NCBI RefSeq assembly: GCF_003955665.1
Contig: NZ_RXHU01000054.1
Location: 144,021-208,020 of the forward strand
Reading direction: 5' to 3'
Source: Paenibacillus whitsoniae
GTDB lineage: Bacteria; Bacillota; Bacilli; Paenibacillales; NBRC-103111
DNA length: 64,000 nt
Below are positions 50,880-59,740 of the stretch, piece after piece. The notes beneath the pieces were generated by a model, which saw nothing but the letters and a program-made list of their open reading frames with translations, did no database searches and had not been told where the DNA came from. Each line of letters begins with the position of its first letter. Position 1 is the stretch's first letter. The translations under genes were made by a program, and so were the position numbers.

Positions 50880-52457
50880 ATGAAGTTTAAAAAGTTGGGC
50901 TTATTATCGATGGTAGGTGTCCTAGCAATTACTGCAGCCGGCTGTAGTTGGAATGCAAGCCCATCAGGAAGTCCGTCATCTTCCGTTCAAAACCAAGCGA
51001 CTGGTGGAGATGATGTTGATATTGAATTTTGGGGAACCAATATCGGCTACAAACCCATTGCCAAAGGTAGCAAGACCTATGATTTTATTAAGCAGAAGCT
51101 AGGCGTCGGTGTGATTAGTCCGTATGTGGAATGGGGTGGAGGTACCAACTACTTAAACCAGTTGAACCTGAAGATCGCAGCTGGCGAAATGCCTGATATA
51201 TTTGGGCCCTATGCCGGCAATGAAGATACGTTGGCTAAAAACGGCGCTATCGCAGATCTGACCGACTTGCTGCCGAAATATGCGCCGAATCTATGGAGTA
51301 GTATCCCGCAGGAAGTTTGGGATATTGTCAAAGCAAACGACCCCACCGGTAAGGGCAGAATCTATTCTATTCCTACGGTCGTAGACTACGGAAGATACGC
51401 CGGCATGATTCGCCAGGATTGGTTGGATAAGCTGGGCTTACAGATGCCAAAGACACAAGAGGAATATGTAAAAGTACTTGAGGCTTTCCGGGATAAAGAT
51501 CCTAATGGAAACGGACAGAAGGATGAAGTTCCTACTGGGGGGCGTCAAGAGGCGCGCTGGATGGACCATCTTTTTGCAATGTACGGTGTGGCTATGTTCG
51601 AAGGCTACCCGGATTGGGACCTGTACGACGGCAAGCTGACTTATTCCGCAGTAACGCCGAATATGAAAGCTGCTTTGGAATTTGCTGCAAAATTATATAA
51701 AGACGGGTTATTGGATAAAGAATCCCTTTTGAACGACAAGGCAAAATGGGAGGGCAAAGTCACCTCTAATAAGGGTGGAAACTATTTCCAATGGGTAGAA
51801 CAACTCAATCTTATTTTGGATCCTACCTTCAAGAATACGGGTGTGAAGGCTCAGTTTGCGATACTGCCTCCTCCAGAGGTTCCTGGATATAAGGGGTTCT
51901 ATACATCAAAAAGGAGAATAGCCCCGCAATTTGTTCTCAAGAATAACAAGGACGAGAAGAAGCTAATGGCATCTTTGAAACTGCTTAACAATATGTACGA
52001 CAAAAAGAATTGGAAGGACCTGTACCTTGGTGTAGAAGGCATGCACTATACGATGAAGGATGGCAAAGCCGTCAAACTTCCAGATGACAAGAGCACCCAG
52101 GAGAATATTGGACTATTTAACACAGCTTCAAATCTGGCCACGCTTGATTTTACAATGGACCTCATTAAGAGTACAGCATCGGCAGATACCATGTGGGAAG
52201 CAGATCAAACTGTCCAAAATATGAAGGAAGCTCAGAAATATGTCAAGAACATTGCCGGCGACGGCATGCCGACCAGCGTCTACGACAGCTTCCCAGACAT
52301 CAACAATCGTACTTTGTATATCGAATATGCAAGCAAAATTATTACTGGGCAGTACCCTATAAGCAAATTCGATGAATTTGTGGAAAAATGGAATAAATCG
52401 GGTGGGGAAGAAGTAACGAAGCGTGCTAGAGATTGGTATGCGAAGCTAAAAAAATAA
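50880..52457 (+). CDS. Extracellular sugar-binding lipoprotein, LplA type
   Basis: 525 residues. The lipobox TAAGC puts the lipid-bearing Cys at residue 22. Family 1 binding-protein features include IEFWGTNIG, IAAGEMPDIFGPYAG and WLDKLGLQMPKTQEEYVKVLEAFRDKDPNGNG. AAAGGGGG stands about 8 nt before the ATG. It follows the permeases by 64 bp. The neighbouring rhamnosidase-like and beta-galactosidase genes suggest plant cell-wall oligosaccharides as cargo, but this is inference. Confidence 0.92.
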   Translation: MKFKKLGLLSMVGVLAITAAGCSWNASPSGSPSSSVQNQATGGDDVDIEFWGTNIGYKPIAKGSKTYDFIKQKLGVGVISPYVEWGGGTNYLNQLNLKIAAGEMPDIFGPYAGNEDTLAKNGAIADLTDLLPKYAPNLWSSIPQEVWDIVKANDPTGKGRIYSIPTVVDYGRYAGMIRQDWLDKLGLQMPKTQEEYVKVLEAFRDKDPNGNGQKDEVPTGGRQEARWMDHLFAMYGVAMFEGYPDWDLYDGKLTYSAVTPNMKAALEFAAKLYKDGLLDKESLLNDKAKWEGKVTSNKGGNYFQWVEQLNLILDPTFKNTGVKAQFAILPPPEVPGYKGFYTSKRRIAPQFVLKNNKDEKKLMASLKLLNNMYDKKNWKDLYLGVEGMHYTMKDGKAVKLPDDKSTQENIGLFNTASNLATLDFTMDLIKSTASADTMWEADQTVQNMKEAQKYVKNIAGDGMPTSVYDSFPDINNRTLYIEYASKIITGQYPISKFDEFVEKWNKSGGEEVTKRARDWYAKLKK

Positions 52458-52469
52458 TAGCTTAATTAA

Positions 52470-52512
52470 AAATATCCGCCTAGCTTCTTTTAGAAGACGG
52501 GCGGATATTTCA
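52470..52512 (+). terminator. Hairpin between the binding protein and the hydrolase (attenuator-like)
   Basis: AAATATCCGCC (52470-52480) pairs with GGCGGATATTT (52500-52510), with few T after it. It may reduce rather than stop read-through into the hydrolase genes. Confidence 0.6.
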
Positions 52513-52528
52513 ATAACGGGGGGCTAAC

Positions 52529-55198
52529 ATGAGTAAGCGACTTAAAGAAGTACTTGAGGGTCAAGAACATAATTATATCCTTCCATTTTTATGGCAACAT
52601 GGGGAGGAGGAGTCGGCAATTAGAGAAGAGATTGCTAGAGTTCATGAATCTGGAATCGGCGCCGTTTGCATCGAGGCGCGGCCACATCCGGATTTCCTTG
52701 GTTCGAAATGGTGGACAGATATGGACATTATTATGGACGAAGCTCGAAAACGCGGCATGAAAGTATGGCTGTTGGATGATGACCATTTTCCAACAGGACA
52801 TGCTGCTGGGAAGGTGAAAGATGCTCCGGAAGAGCTTCATCGCAAGTTTTTAGCTGATCGCTATATCGATACGCTCGGTCCTGCCAAGGGTACCTCTCTG
52901 CTGCTGGATACCTTGCTCATGCGGGGACTTCGTCCGACGATCTCACATCCAGAGCGGGCAACTGGTAGAAATAAACTGATTTCTGTTGTCGCAGTTCGCC
53001 GAGATCCTTCTAACGGAGAATTACTCGATGAATCAATCGACATCACGGATTTTGCACAAGACGGTATCTTGTACTGGGATATCCCAGAAGGCTATTGGCG
53101 CGTATTTATTATTACCGAAAATAAGGATGGCGGCAGCCTGCAGCAGGAAGATTATTTGAATCCGATAGACCGGGATTCTGTACGTATTCTTCTCGACACC
53201 GTATATGAGACTGTATATGAAAGATACAAGGACGACTTCGGCAAGACGTTTGCCGGTTTTTTCTCGGATGAACCAGGATTTTACAATGACAAGACAACGT
53301 TTGACTTCCAATCGAGACCAGGCAAAAAAGGCGTGCCGCTTCCTTGGAGCAGCGAAATGTCGGCCATGCTTGAGCAGGCCTTAGGTGCAGATTACCGCAA
53401 AAACCTTCATCTTCTCTTTCATGAAGCGGGAGAACAAGCACATAACGTGCGGTACGCCTATATGAATTCAGTAAGCAAGCTCTATGCGGACAACTTTTGC
53501 AGCCAGATCGGTGAGTGGTGCAGAGCCCGTGGAGTTGAATATATTGGACATGTTCTTGAAGATAACAATGTGCATGCAAGGCTTGGTTCAGGAGCTGGAC
53601 ATTTCTTCCGTTCCATGTGGGGGCAGGACATGTCTGGCCTCGATGTGGTGCTTTGGCAGATCGTTCCTGGCTTTGACAAATTGTCCTTCAGCAAGCCAGG
53701 CGGAGATACGGATAGTGAGTTTTTCCACTATGGGCTAGCCAAGCTTGGGGTATCGCTGGGACACCTCGATCCGAAGAAGCAAGGCCGTACGATGTGTGAA
53801 GTGTACGGGGCGTACGGCTGGGCAGAAGGATTGAAGCTGATGAAATGGCTTACCGACCATATGCTTGTCCGCGGCGTCAATTATTTTGTCCCGCATGCCT
53901 TTACCCAGAAGGATCCGGATCCAGATTGCCCACCGCATATGTATGCGGGCGGGAAAAATCCGCAGTACCGCTACTACAAACATTTAAATCACTACATGAA
54001 TCGAATCAGTCACCTAATTTCAGATGGGCGGCATGTAGCCACTGCGGCCGTCGTGTATCACGCGGAAGCAGAGTGGTCAGGCGAAGCGATGCTTTTCCAG
54101 AAGCCTGTAAGGCAATTGATGCAGCATCAGATTGACTGCGAGATCGTACCGATCGATATCCTTCTGGATGCAGCATGCGTGAAGAACAGTAAGCTGCATG
54201 TTCATAATGAGACCTTCGAGTGCCTCGTTATTCCTTATGCAGAAGCACTTCCAGCCGCGATGATTCGCCTATTGATAAAATTTGCCAAGCAAGGATTAGC
54301 TGTACGTTTTGTCGACGGGTTGCCAACGCGCTCGAGCGAAGGCAGTGACGTTTCCACTGATCTTGCTGGGCTTGCCGGTCACAATAATTTGAAGGTTATC
54401 GCACTAGACGATCTTACGCAAACACTTTTCGCAGATGGACATTATGAGATTCAAGTCGATGGCTATGAACCTTATCTTCGCAATTACCACTACTCGCATG
54501 ATGGTTTGGACGTGTTTATGTTCTTTAACGAACATCCGCATCAAACCATCCGCAGGAAGATTGTTTTGCCAGTCCAAGGTGATGTATATGCCTATGATGC
54601 CTTTATGAATCGATTGAAAAAGCTCCATGTAGAATTGGAGAGTAAAACGAACGAAGCGGTGAAGATTGAACTTCATCCTTATGAATCCATTGTGCTTATT
54701 CATGGTACTGATCTGGAAGGCATTGAAGTTCCTGAGGAAGTGGATCGATCATCGCAGAATGAGGTTCGTTTGGAAATGGAGATAAACAGCGAATGGACGG
54801 TATCCTTAGCCACGGCTGAGGCGTATCCTCATTTTGAGGAATGGGGAAAACAGAGGACATTAATAAATATGAGCGAAGCAGAATGCTTGCCTCGATTTAC
54901 GGGAACCTTCCGTTATGAAACGGAATTTGAATGGCATACTGCAGCGAATCAAGGACTTAAATTAGATTTGGGTGAAGTTTATGAAATTGCGCAAGTATGG
55001 ATTAACGGTGAAGAAGCAGGTGTCTGTATTTGTCCTCCTTACTCTTTAGTCGTCGATGGCCTTATTCAAAAGGGTCAAAATAAAATAATCATAGAAGTTA
55101 CGAATACGATGGTGAAAGAAATCCCCGACTTCTTATCGGCCTTTGCGCAGCAAGAACCAAGCGGACTTATTGGGCCTGTTCGGGTGATTAAATCGTGA
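52529..55198 (+). CDS. Glycoside hydrolase, GH106-like (alpha-L-rhamnosidase type)
   Basis: 889 residues, no signal peptide, so it acts inside the cell on imported oligosaccharides. A TIM-barrel-like N-terminal region has the family-style motifs MKVWLLDDDHFPTGHAAGK, FAGFFSDEPGFYND and WGQDMSGLD, where acidic residues would be catalytic. The C-terminal ~100 residues are a GH2-like beta-sandwich (VWINGEEAGVCICPPYSL, NKIIIEVTNTM). GGGGGG precedes the ATG. It is the fourth gene of the 49023 operon, after a weak hairpin. GH106 enzymes release alpha-L-rhamnose with calcium; exact family placement by eye is moderate. Confidence 0.75.
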   Translation: MSKRLKEVLEGQEHNYILPFLWQHGEEESAIREEIARVHESGIGAVCIEARPHPDFLGSKWWTDMDIIMDEARKRGMKVWLLDDDHFPTGHAAGKVKDAPEELHRKFLADRYIDTLGPAKGTSLLLDTLLMRGLRPTISHPERATGRNKLISVVAVRRDPSNGELLDESIDITDFAQDGILYWDIPEGYWRVFIITENKDGGSLQQEDYLNPIDRDSVRILLDTVYETVYERYKDDFGKTFAGFFSDEPGFYNDKTTFDFQSRPGKKGVPLPWSSEMSAMLEQALGADYRKNLHLLFHEAGEQAHNVRYAYMNSVSKLYADNFCSQIGEWCRARGVEYIGHVLEDNNVHARLGSGAGHFFRSMWGQDMSGLDVVLWQIVPGFDKLSFSKPGGDTDSEFFHYGLAKLGVSLGHLDPKKQGRTMCEVYGAYGWAEGLKLMKWLTDHMLVRGVNYFVPHAFTQKDPDPDCPPHMYAGGKNPQYRYYKHLNHYMNRISHLISDGRHVATAAVVYHAEAEWSGEAMLFQKPVRQLMQHQIDCEIVPIDILLDAACVKNSKLHVHNETFECLVIPYAEALPAAMIRLLIKFAKQGLAVRFVDGLPTRSSEGSDVSTDLAGLAGHNNLKVIALDDLTQTLFADGHYEIQVDGYEPYLRNYHYSHDGLDVFMFFNEHPHQTIRRKIVLPVQGDVYAYDAFMNRLKKLHVELESKTNEAVKIELHPYESIVLIHGTDLEGIEVPEEVDRSSQNEVRLEMEINSEWTVSLATAEAYPHFEEWGKQRTLINMSEAECLPRFTGTFRYETEFEWHTAANQGLKLDLGEVYEIAQVWINGEEAGVCICPPYSLVVDGLIQKGQNKIIIEVTNTMVKEIPDFLSAFAQQEPSGLIGPVRVIKS

Positions 55199-55299
55199 TG
55201 GGACAAATCCACTCAATCACTGTGAATGGCATTTGGCGCATTGATCCGGTTAAAAGCGACAGTGAATCGGAAAAAATTTCAATTTGTTTATGCGTTTAA
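55198..55299 (+). CDS. Possible short reading frame, 33 codons
   Basis: An ATG overlapping the hydrolase stop (TGATG) opens 33 codons ending at TAA (55297-55299). It has no recognisable domain. It may be the stub of a lost gene, since 170 bp separate the hydrolase from the GH42 gene. Weak support. Confidence 0.2.
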   Translation: MGQIHSITVNGIWRIDPVKSDSESEKISICLCV

Positions 55300-55372
55300 T
55301 GAAGCTGATAGCATGCGAATTTTGATTATTTTGTTTATGAAGAATGGAATGAATATTGAATAAGGGGTAAGT

Positions 55373-57409
55373 ATGATGATCAATGACAAACTACCGAAAA
55401 TCTGGTATGGCGGAGACTATAACCCTGAGCAATGGGATGAGGCTTTTTGGTCCGAGGATGTTAGGATGTTTAAGCTGGCCGGGATTAATGTTGCTACATT
55501 GAATGTGTTTTCATGGGCGCTGAATCAGCCTGACGAGAATACATATAACTTTGAATGGCTTGACGAGCAGATGGATCGTCTTTACCGGAATGGTATCTAT
55601 ATCTGTCTTGCGACGAGCACTGGGGCACATCCGGCATGGATGGCTAAGCGGCACCCTGATGTGTTACGAGTTGACTTTTACGGGAGAAAGAGGGCGTTTG
55701 GGGGGAGGCACAACTCATGCCCGAACAGTCCAGCGTACCGTAAATATTCATCAAGGATGGCAGATAAGCTGGCTGAACGCTACAAGGATCATCCTGGGTT
55801 GCTCATTTGGCATGTTTCAAATGAATACGGCGGATACTGCTATTGTGAAAGTTGTGCGGAGAGCTTTCGTCGCTGGCTTCAAAGCCGATACGGCAGTCTA
55901 GACAAGCTTAACAAAGCATGGAATACGCGATTTTGGGGTCACACCTTCTACGACTGGGATGAAATCGTTCCACCTAACGATCTTAGCGAGGAGCGGGAAG
56001 GCAACCGAACTTATTTCCAGGGAATTTCACTCGACTATCGTCGCTTTCAGTCAGCGAGTTTGCTCGAATGCTATAAACTCGAGCATGACCAGATCAAGAA
56101 GCATACGCCAACTATTCCGGTGACGACTAACCTGATGGGGACATATCCGGAATTGGATTATTTTGCTTGGGCGAAAGAGATGGATGTCGTGTCGTGGGAC
56201 AATTACCCACGCTTAAATACACCTGTTAGTTATACAGCTATGGTGCACGATTTAATGCGCGGGCTGAAGAGTGGCCAACCTTTCATACTGATGGAGCAAA
56301 CACCGAGTCAGCAAAACTGGCAACCTTATAATTCATTGAAGCGGCCAGGTGTAATGCGGCTGTGGAGCTATCAGGCGGTCGCACGCGGTGCAGATACGGT
56401 CATGTTTTTTCAGCTTAGACGTTCTATCGGTGCATGCGAAAAATATCATGGCGCAGTCATTGAACACGTTGGTCACGAACACACTCGGGTATTCCGAGAA
56501 TGTGCCGAGTTGGGAATTGAGTTAGAACAGTTATCCGACAAGCTGCTAGACTCCCGAGTTGAGTCTAAAGTAGCCATCATGTTCGATTGGGAAAATCGTT
56601 GGGCGGTTGAGTTATCCAGTGGCCCGACAGTTTCGCTCAATTATGTTGACGAAGTACACAAATATTATGACGCATTATATCAATTGAATATACAAGCAGA
56701 CATGATTTGTGTAGAAGAAGAACTGAGCAAGTACGATGTCGTTATCGCACCTGTGTTATATATGATTAAACCTGGATTTGCCGAGAAGATGGAGGCATTC
56801 GTTCGAGGCGGAGGTACCTTTATTACAACGTTCTTTAGCGGAATCGTGAATGAGCATGATTTGGTTACGCTCGGCGGTTATCCTGGGAAGTTGCGTTCAC
56901 TGCTAGGTATTTGGGCCGAAGAAATTGATGCACTTTATCCAGATCAAAAGAATGAAATTGTACTGACCCAGCCATGGGGCTCGCTGCATGGAACCTACGC
57001 ATGCCAAATTTTGTGTGATCTCATACATTCAGAAGGCGCCGAAATTAAGGCTGTATATGGATCGGATTTTTACAAAGGAATGCCAGCTATAACAGTAAAT
57101 CGTTTTGGTTCAGGAGAGGCTTGGTATGTTGCTACAAGTCCAGATTCAGCTTTCCTTGCAGGATTTATGTCTAACATTTGCGAGTCGAAGGGGATAAAGC
57201 CATTGTTGCCTTATCAGAAAGGCGTGGAAGTTTCAAAACGGATAAAAGAGGATATATCTTATTATTTCGTATTGAATCATAATCAAGAGCCGACGGAAGT
57301 TGGCTTGGGGAATGAGCAGTTTATTAACGAACTTTCCGGAGAGGTTGTAGAGAATACGGTAATTGTACCTGCAAATGGCGTGTCGATACTTTCAAATAAG
57401 AAGAGCTAG
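55373..57409 (+). CDS. Beta-galactosidase, GH42
   Basis: 678 residues, cytoplasmic. IWYGGDYNPEQWDEAFWSEDVRMFK opens the GH42 barrel. The acid/base is E151 in WHVSNEYGG and the nucleophile is E308 in FILMEQTPSQQNW. The CYCESC cluster next to E151 is the zinc-type site found in many GH42 enzymes. A trimerisation/GATase-like domain (~400-610) and a small C-terminal beta domain follow. It hydrolyses terminal beta-galactose in oligosaccharides. AAGGGGT precedes two adjacent ATG codons (55373, 55376). It follows the GH106-like gene and ends the operon with two terminators. Confidence 0.95.
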   Translation: MMINDKLPKIWYGGDYNPEQWDEAFWSEDVRMFKLAGINVATLNVFSWALNQPDENTYNFEWLDEQMDRLYRNGIYICLATSTGAHPAWMAKRHPDVLRVDFYGRKRAFGGRHNSCPNSPAYRKYSSRMADKLAERYKDHPGLLIWHVSNEYGGYCYCESCAESFRRWLQSRYGSLDKLNKAWNTRFWGHTFYDWDEIVPPNDLSEEREGNRTYFQGISLDYRRFQSASLLECYKLEHDQIKKHTPTIPVTTNLMGTYPELDYFAWAKEMDVVSWDNYPRLNTPVSYTAMVHDLMRGLKSGQPFILMEQTPSQQNWQPYNSLKRPGVMRLWSYQAVARGADTVMFFQLRRSIGACEKYHGAVIEHVGHEHTRVFRECAELGIELEQLSDKLLDSRVESKVAIMFDWENRWAVELSSGPTVSLNYVDEVHKYYDALYQLNIQADMICVEEELSKYDVVIAPVLYMIKPGFAEKMEAFVRGGGTFITTFFSGIVNEHDLVTLGGYPGKLRSLLGIWAEEIDALYPDQKNEIVLTQPWGSLHGTYACQILCDLIHSEGAEIKAVYGSDFYKGMPAITVNRFGSGEAWYVATSPDSAFLAGFMSNICESKGIKPLLPYQKGVEVSKRIKEDISYYFVLNHNQEPTEVGLGNEQFINELSGEVVENTVIVPANGVSILSNKKS

Positions 57410-57480
57410 TATGTATTGGTGCAGGTGGAAAGCTGTTGCTAGGTATGCCTGAGTGAAAAACATATTAGCAGTTTATTAAA

Positions 57481-57503
57481 GGGAGGCGTTAGCCTCTCTT
57501 TTT
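57481..57503 (+). terminator. Terminator after the GH42 gene
   Basis: GGGAGGC (57481-57487), loop GTTA, GCCTCTC (57492-57498), then five T. Confidence 0.9.
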
Positions 57504-57545
57504 GAAGTTTAACAACGACTTATGAAACGTTTAATTTTTGAACAA

Positions 57546-57590
57546 AAAAATCCGTTTTTAGCCTGTGAGATGGGCTTAAACGGATTTTTT
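57546..57590. terminator. Second, bidirectional terminator hairpin
   Basis: AAAATCCGTTT and AAACGGATTTT pair with an A run before and a T run after. Confidence 0.8.
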
Positions 57591-57591
57591 G

Positions 57592-58023
57592 TATTTTATT
57601 TGACTTCACAGACATAAATCGACTGTCTTCCGAAAAAACGTAAGTTTTTCAATGGCCTGCAGATAAAGCGGATTTATTTGTAATTTTAAGTGGAGTAATC
57701 CTTGTTAGAGAAGCCTACGAACTAAATTCAGTTGATAAAGCGGATTCTAATAACGGGCTATGACTAGACGGGCAGCTAGCGTAAAGCCTGTCCAAGCAAT
57801 GGTAACGGAAATCTGTTTAATGATCAGAAATTAGTTTGTTGTACCATTCGAGATACTCCCCGTATAGTGTGGTTAATCACCTGAACCAGTAGGCGCAATC
57901 CAAAATATATGATTGTGGCAGTAAAGGGTTAATTTAGGGTCAGTTGCCATCGGTTAATTCCTCGGTTCTTTCGAGGTGTAACATACATGTACATCACAAA
58001 CAAATGTGAAGGGGATTTAGAAG
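57592..58023. other. 430-bp control region before the binding-protein gene
   Basis: No gene is supportable. It holds a 13-bp direct repeat GATAAAGCGGATT (57662-57674 and 57734-57746), the promoter region at 57808-57868, and a leader of about 150 bp with no clear fold. Confidence 0.6.
57808..57868 (+). promoter_or_regulatory. Operator repeats and -10, copied at the window end
   Basis: GAAATCTGTTT (57808-57818) and GAAATTAGTTTGTTG (57827-57841) are direct repeats 19 bp apart. TATAGT (57863-57868) is 27 bp after the TTGTTG start. The second repeat and the CCGTATAGT recur at 63947-63988 with exactly equal spacing. Confidence 0.65.
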
Positions 58024-59646
58024 ATGAAGTTTTCGCAACGTAAATGGTTTGGGGCTTCAACGACAGTTATCGTATTAGCAGGTTTGCTTTCAGCTTGTTC
58101 GAGTTCAACGAAGGATGCTTCTCCAAGCACAGCTACAGGAGCTGCTGCAACAACGGCGGTAAGTAAAGATCCCGTTACGCTGAAAGTGGAGGTGTTCGAC
58201 CGGGGGAATGCGCCAGCAGGTGCAGGTCCAGTCGACAACAACTTCTGGACACAGTGGATTCAGAAGAATTTCGGTGATCCGAACAATATTAAGATGCAGT
58301 TCATTCCGGTTCCCCGCAACCAAGAGATAGATAAGCTTAATATTCTCATGGCATCTGGGGATGCCCCTGATCTTGTGTTTACGTATGACACAACGACGAT
58401 TAACAACTTTGTGAAAAGCGGCGGTTTGACAGACCTTAGTACCTTGATCGATGCCAATGGTCCCAATCTGAAGAAGTTTCTTGGCCAGGATGTTCTCTCC
58501 TACGGAATCTTCAGCGGCAAGCAATATGCTATCCCTGCAAAGAGACCTCTGCAATATACCCAGTCCTCCTATATTCGAAAAGACTGGTTGGATAAGCTAG
58601 GTATGCCGGTTCCGAAGACGACAGATGAATTCTACAAGACAATGAAAGCCTTTAAGGAGAAAGATCCAGGCCAGACAGGCGGCAAAGTGATTCCTTACGA
58701 CTTCAGCACAATGGATGGTACGGCGATTACAACACCAGTCGTATTAATCTCTTCATTCATTAAGAAATTGTCAGAAGAAGACAACTATGCCTTATCGACG
58801 TCAAACTTTACCCAAGAAATAACGAAACCGGGTTATAAAGAGGGCGTTCAGTTCTTGAATAAAATGAATCAAGAAGGCCTAATTAATCCGGACTTCTCGC
58901 TGGACAAGGACGGGAAAACGTTAGAAAAAGATGTGGCCAACGGTCTTGTAGGCGCCTTCACCGCGAATGCTGCTCATCCAAACTTAATGGGAAATGGCAA
59001 CGTATTCGATACACTAAAAAAGAACATTCCAGGTGCCGAATATGTCGCCATGGATCCCTTTACGAACGAAGAGGGCAAATCAGTAAAAGCTATCTCTGAT
59101 CCAATCGGCGCGTTTCTTTTGATTCCTAAAGCGAGCAAGCATGCGGCGGAAGTGGTCAAATATCTAGATTGGATGTCAAAGCCAGACGTTCTGTTCACAC
59201 TGCAGAATGGTCTCGAAGGTCAGCACTATACATTAGAGAATGGCTTCCCGAAAGCAATCACAACGGATGAATCGAAGAAAACATTCTACAATAACACCGA
59301 TATTGCGATGGTGATTAACGGTAAAGATTTCGGATCCCAAGAAAAAAATATTGAAGCGATTTCTCTTGGGTTCCCGAATTATAAAGATCTAGCGAAACAA
59401 ACGATTATAAACGGACTTAAAGATGGGTATACAATCCCTCGATTCGATCGTCCAATTGATTCCGAGATTAAATACGGAAAGACGCTCAAGGATAAGGCAA
59501 ATGAAACTGTCGTGAAAAGTATTATGGCAAAGCAGGGCGATTTTGAAAAAACATATGATGCAGGTGTTCAAGAATATCTGAAAATTGGCGGTCAGGCTGT
59601 AATCGATGAACGCAGAGCTGCTTACAAGGATATGAAAAAGAAATAA
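58024..59646 (+). CDS. Extracellular sugar-binding lipoprotein, LplA type
   Basis: 540 residues with lipobox LSAC (Cys at residue 25). Similar in plan to the binding protein at 30829 (EVFDRGNAPAGAGPVDNNFWTQWIQKNF; SYIRKDWLDKLGMPVPKTTDEFYKTMKAFKEKDPG). GAAGGGGAT stands about 9 nt before the ATG. Unlike the other three binding proteins it has no permease genes beside it, so it must use permeases coded outside the window or shared ones. Downstream enzymes suggest acetylated, glucuronate-bearing plant glycans. Confidence 0.92.
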   Translation: MKFSQRKWFGASTTVIVLAGLLSACSSSTKDASPSTATGAAATTAVSKDPVTLKVEVFDRGNAPAGAGPVDNNFWTQWIQKNFGDPNNIKMQFIPVPRNQEIDKLNILMASGDAPDLVFTYDTTTINNFVKSGGLTDLSTLIDANGPNLKKFLGQDVLSYGIFSGKQYAIPAKRPLQYTQSSYIRKDWLDKLGMPVPKTTDEFYKTMKAFKEKDPGQTGGKVIPYDFSTMDGTAITTPVVLISSFIKKLSEEDNYALSTSNFTQEITKPGYKEGVQFLNKMNQEGLINPDFSLDKDGKTLEKDVANGLVGAFTANAAHPNLMGNGNVFDTLKKNIPGAEYVAMDPFTNEEGKSVKAISDPIGAFLLIPKASKHAAEVVKYLDWMSKPDVLFTLQNGLEGQHYTLENGFPKAITTDESKKTFYNNTDIAMVINGKDFGSQEKNIEAISLGFPNYKDLAKQTIINGLKDGYTIPRFDRPIDSEIKYGKTLKDKANETVVKSIMAKQGDFEKTYDAGVQEYLKIGGQAVIDERRAAYKDMKKK

Positions 59647-59658
59647 ATGGTTTGACTA

Positions 59659-59690
59659 CCCCCCATGCTGTTTATGGGGGTTCAATTTTT
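59659..59690 (+). terminator. Terminator after the binding-protein gene
   Basis: CCCCCAT and ATGGGGG form a 7-bp stem, followed by TTCAATTTTT. Confidence 0.8.
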
Positions 59691-59740
59691 AAAAGAAAAA
59701 GAAAATGAAGAACAGTGAATGAAAGGATGCCGACAAGAGT

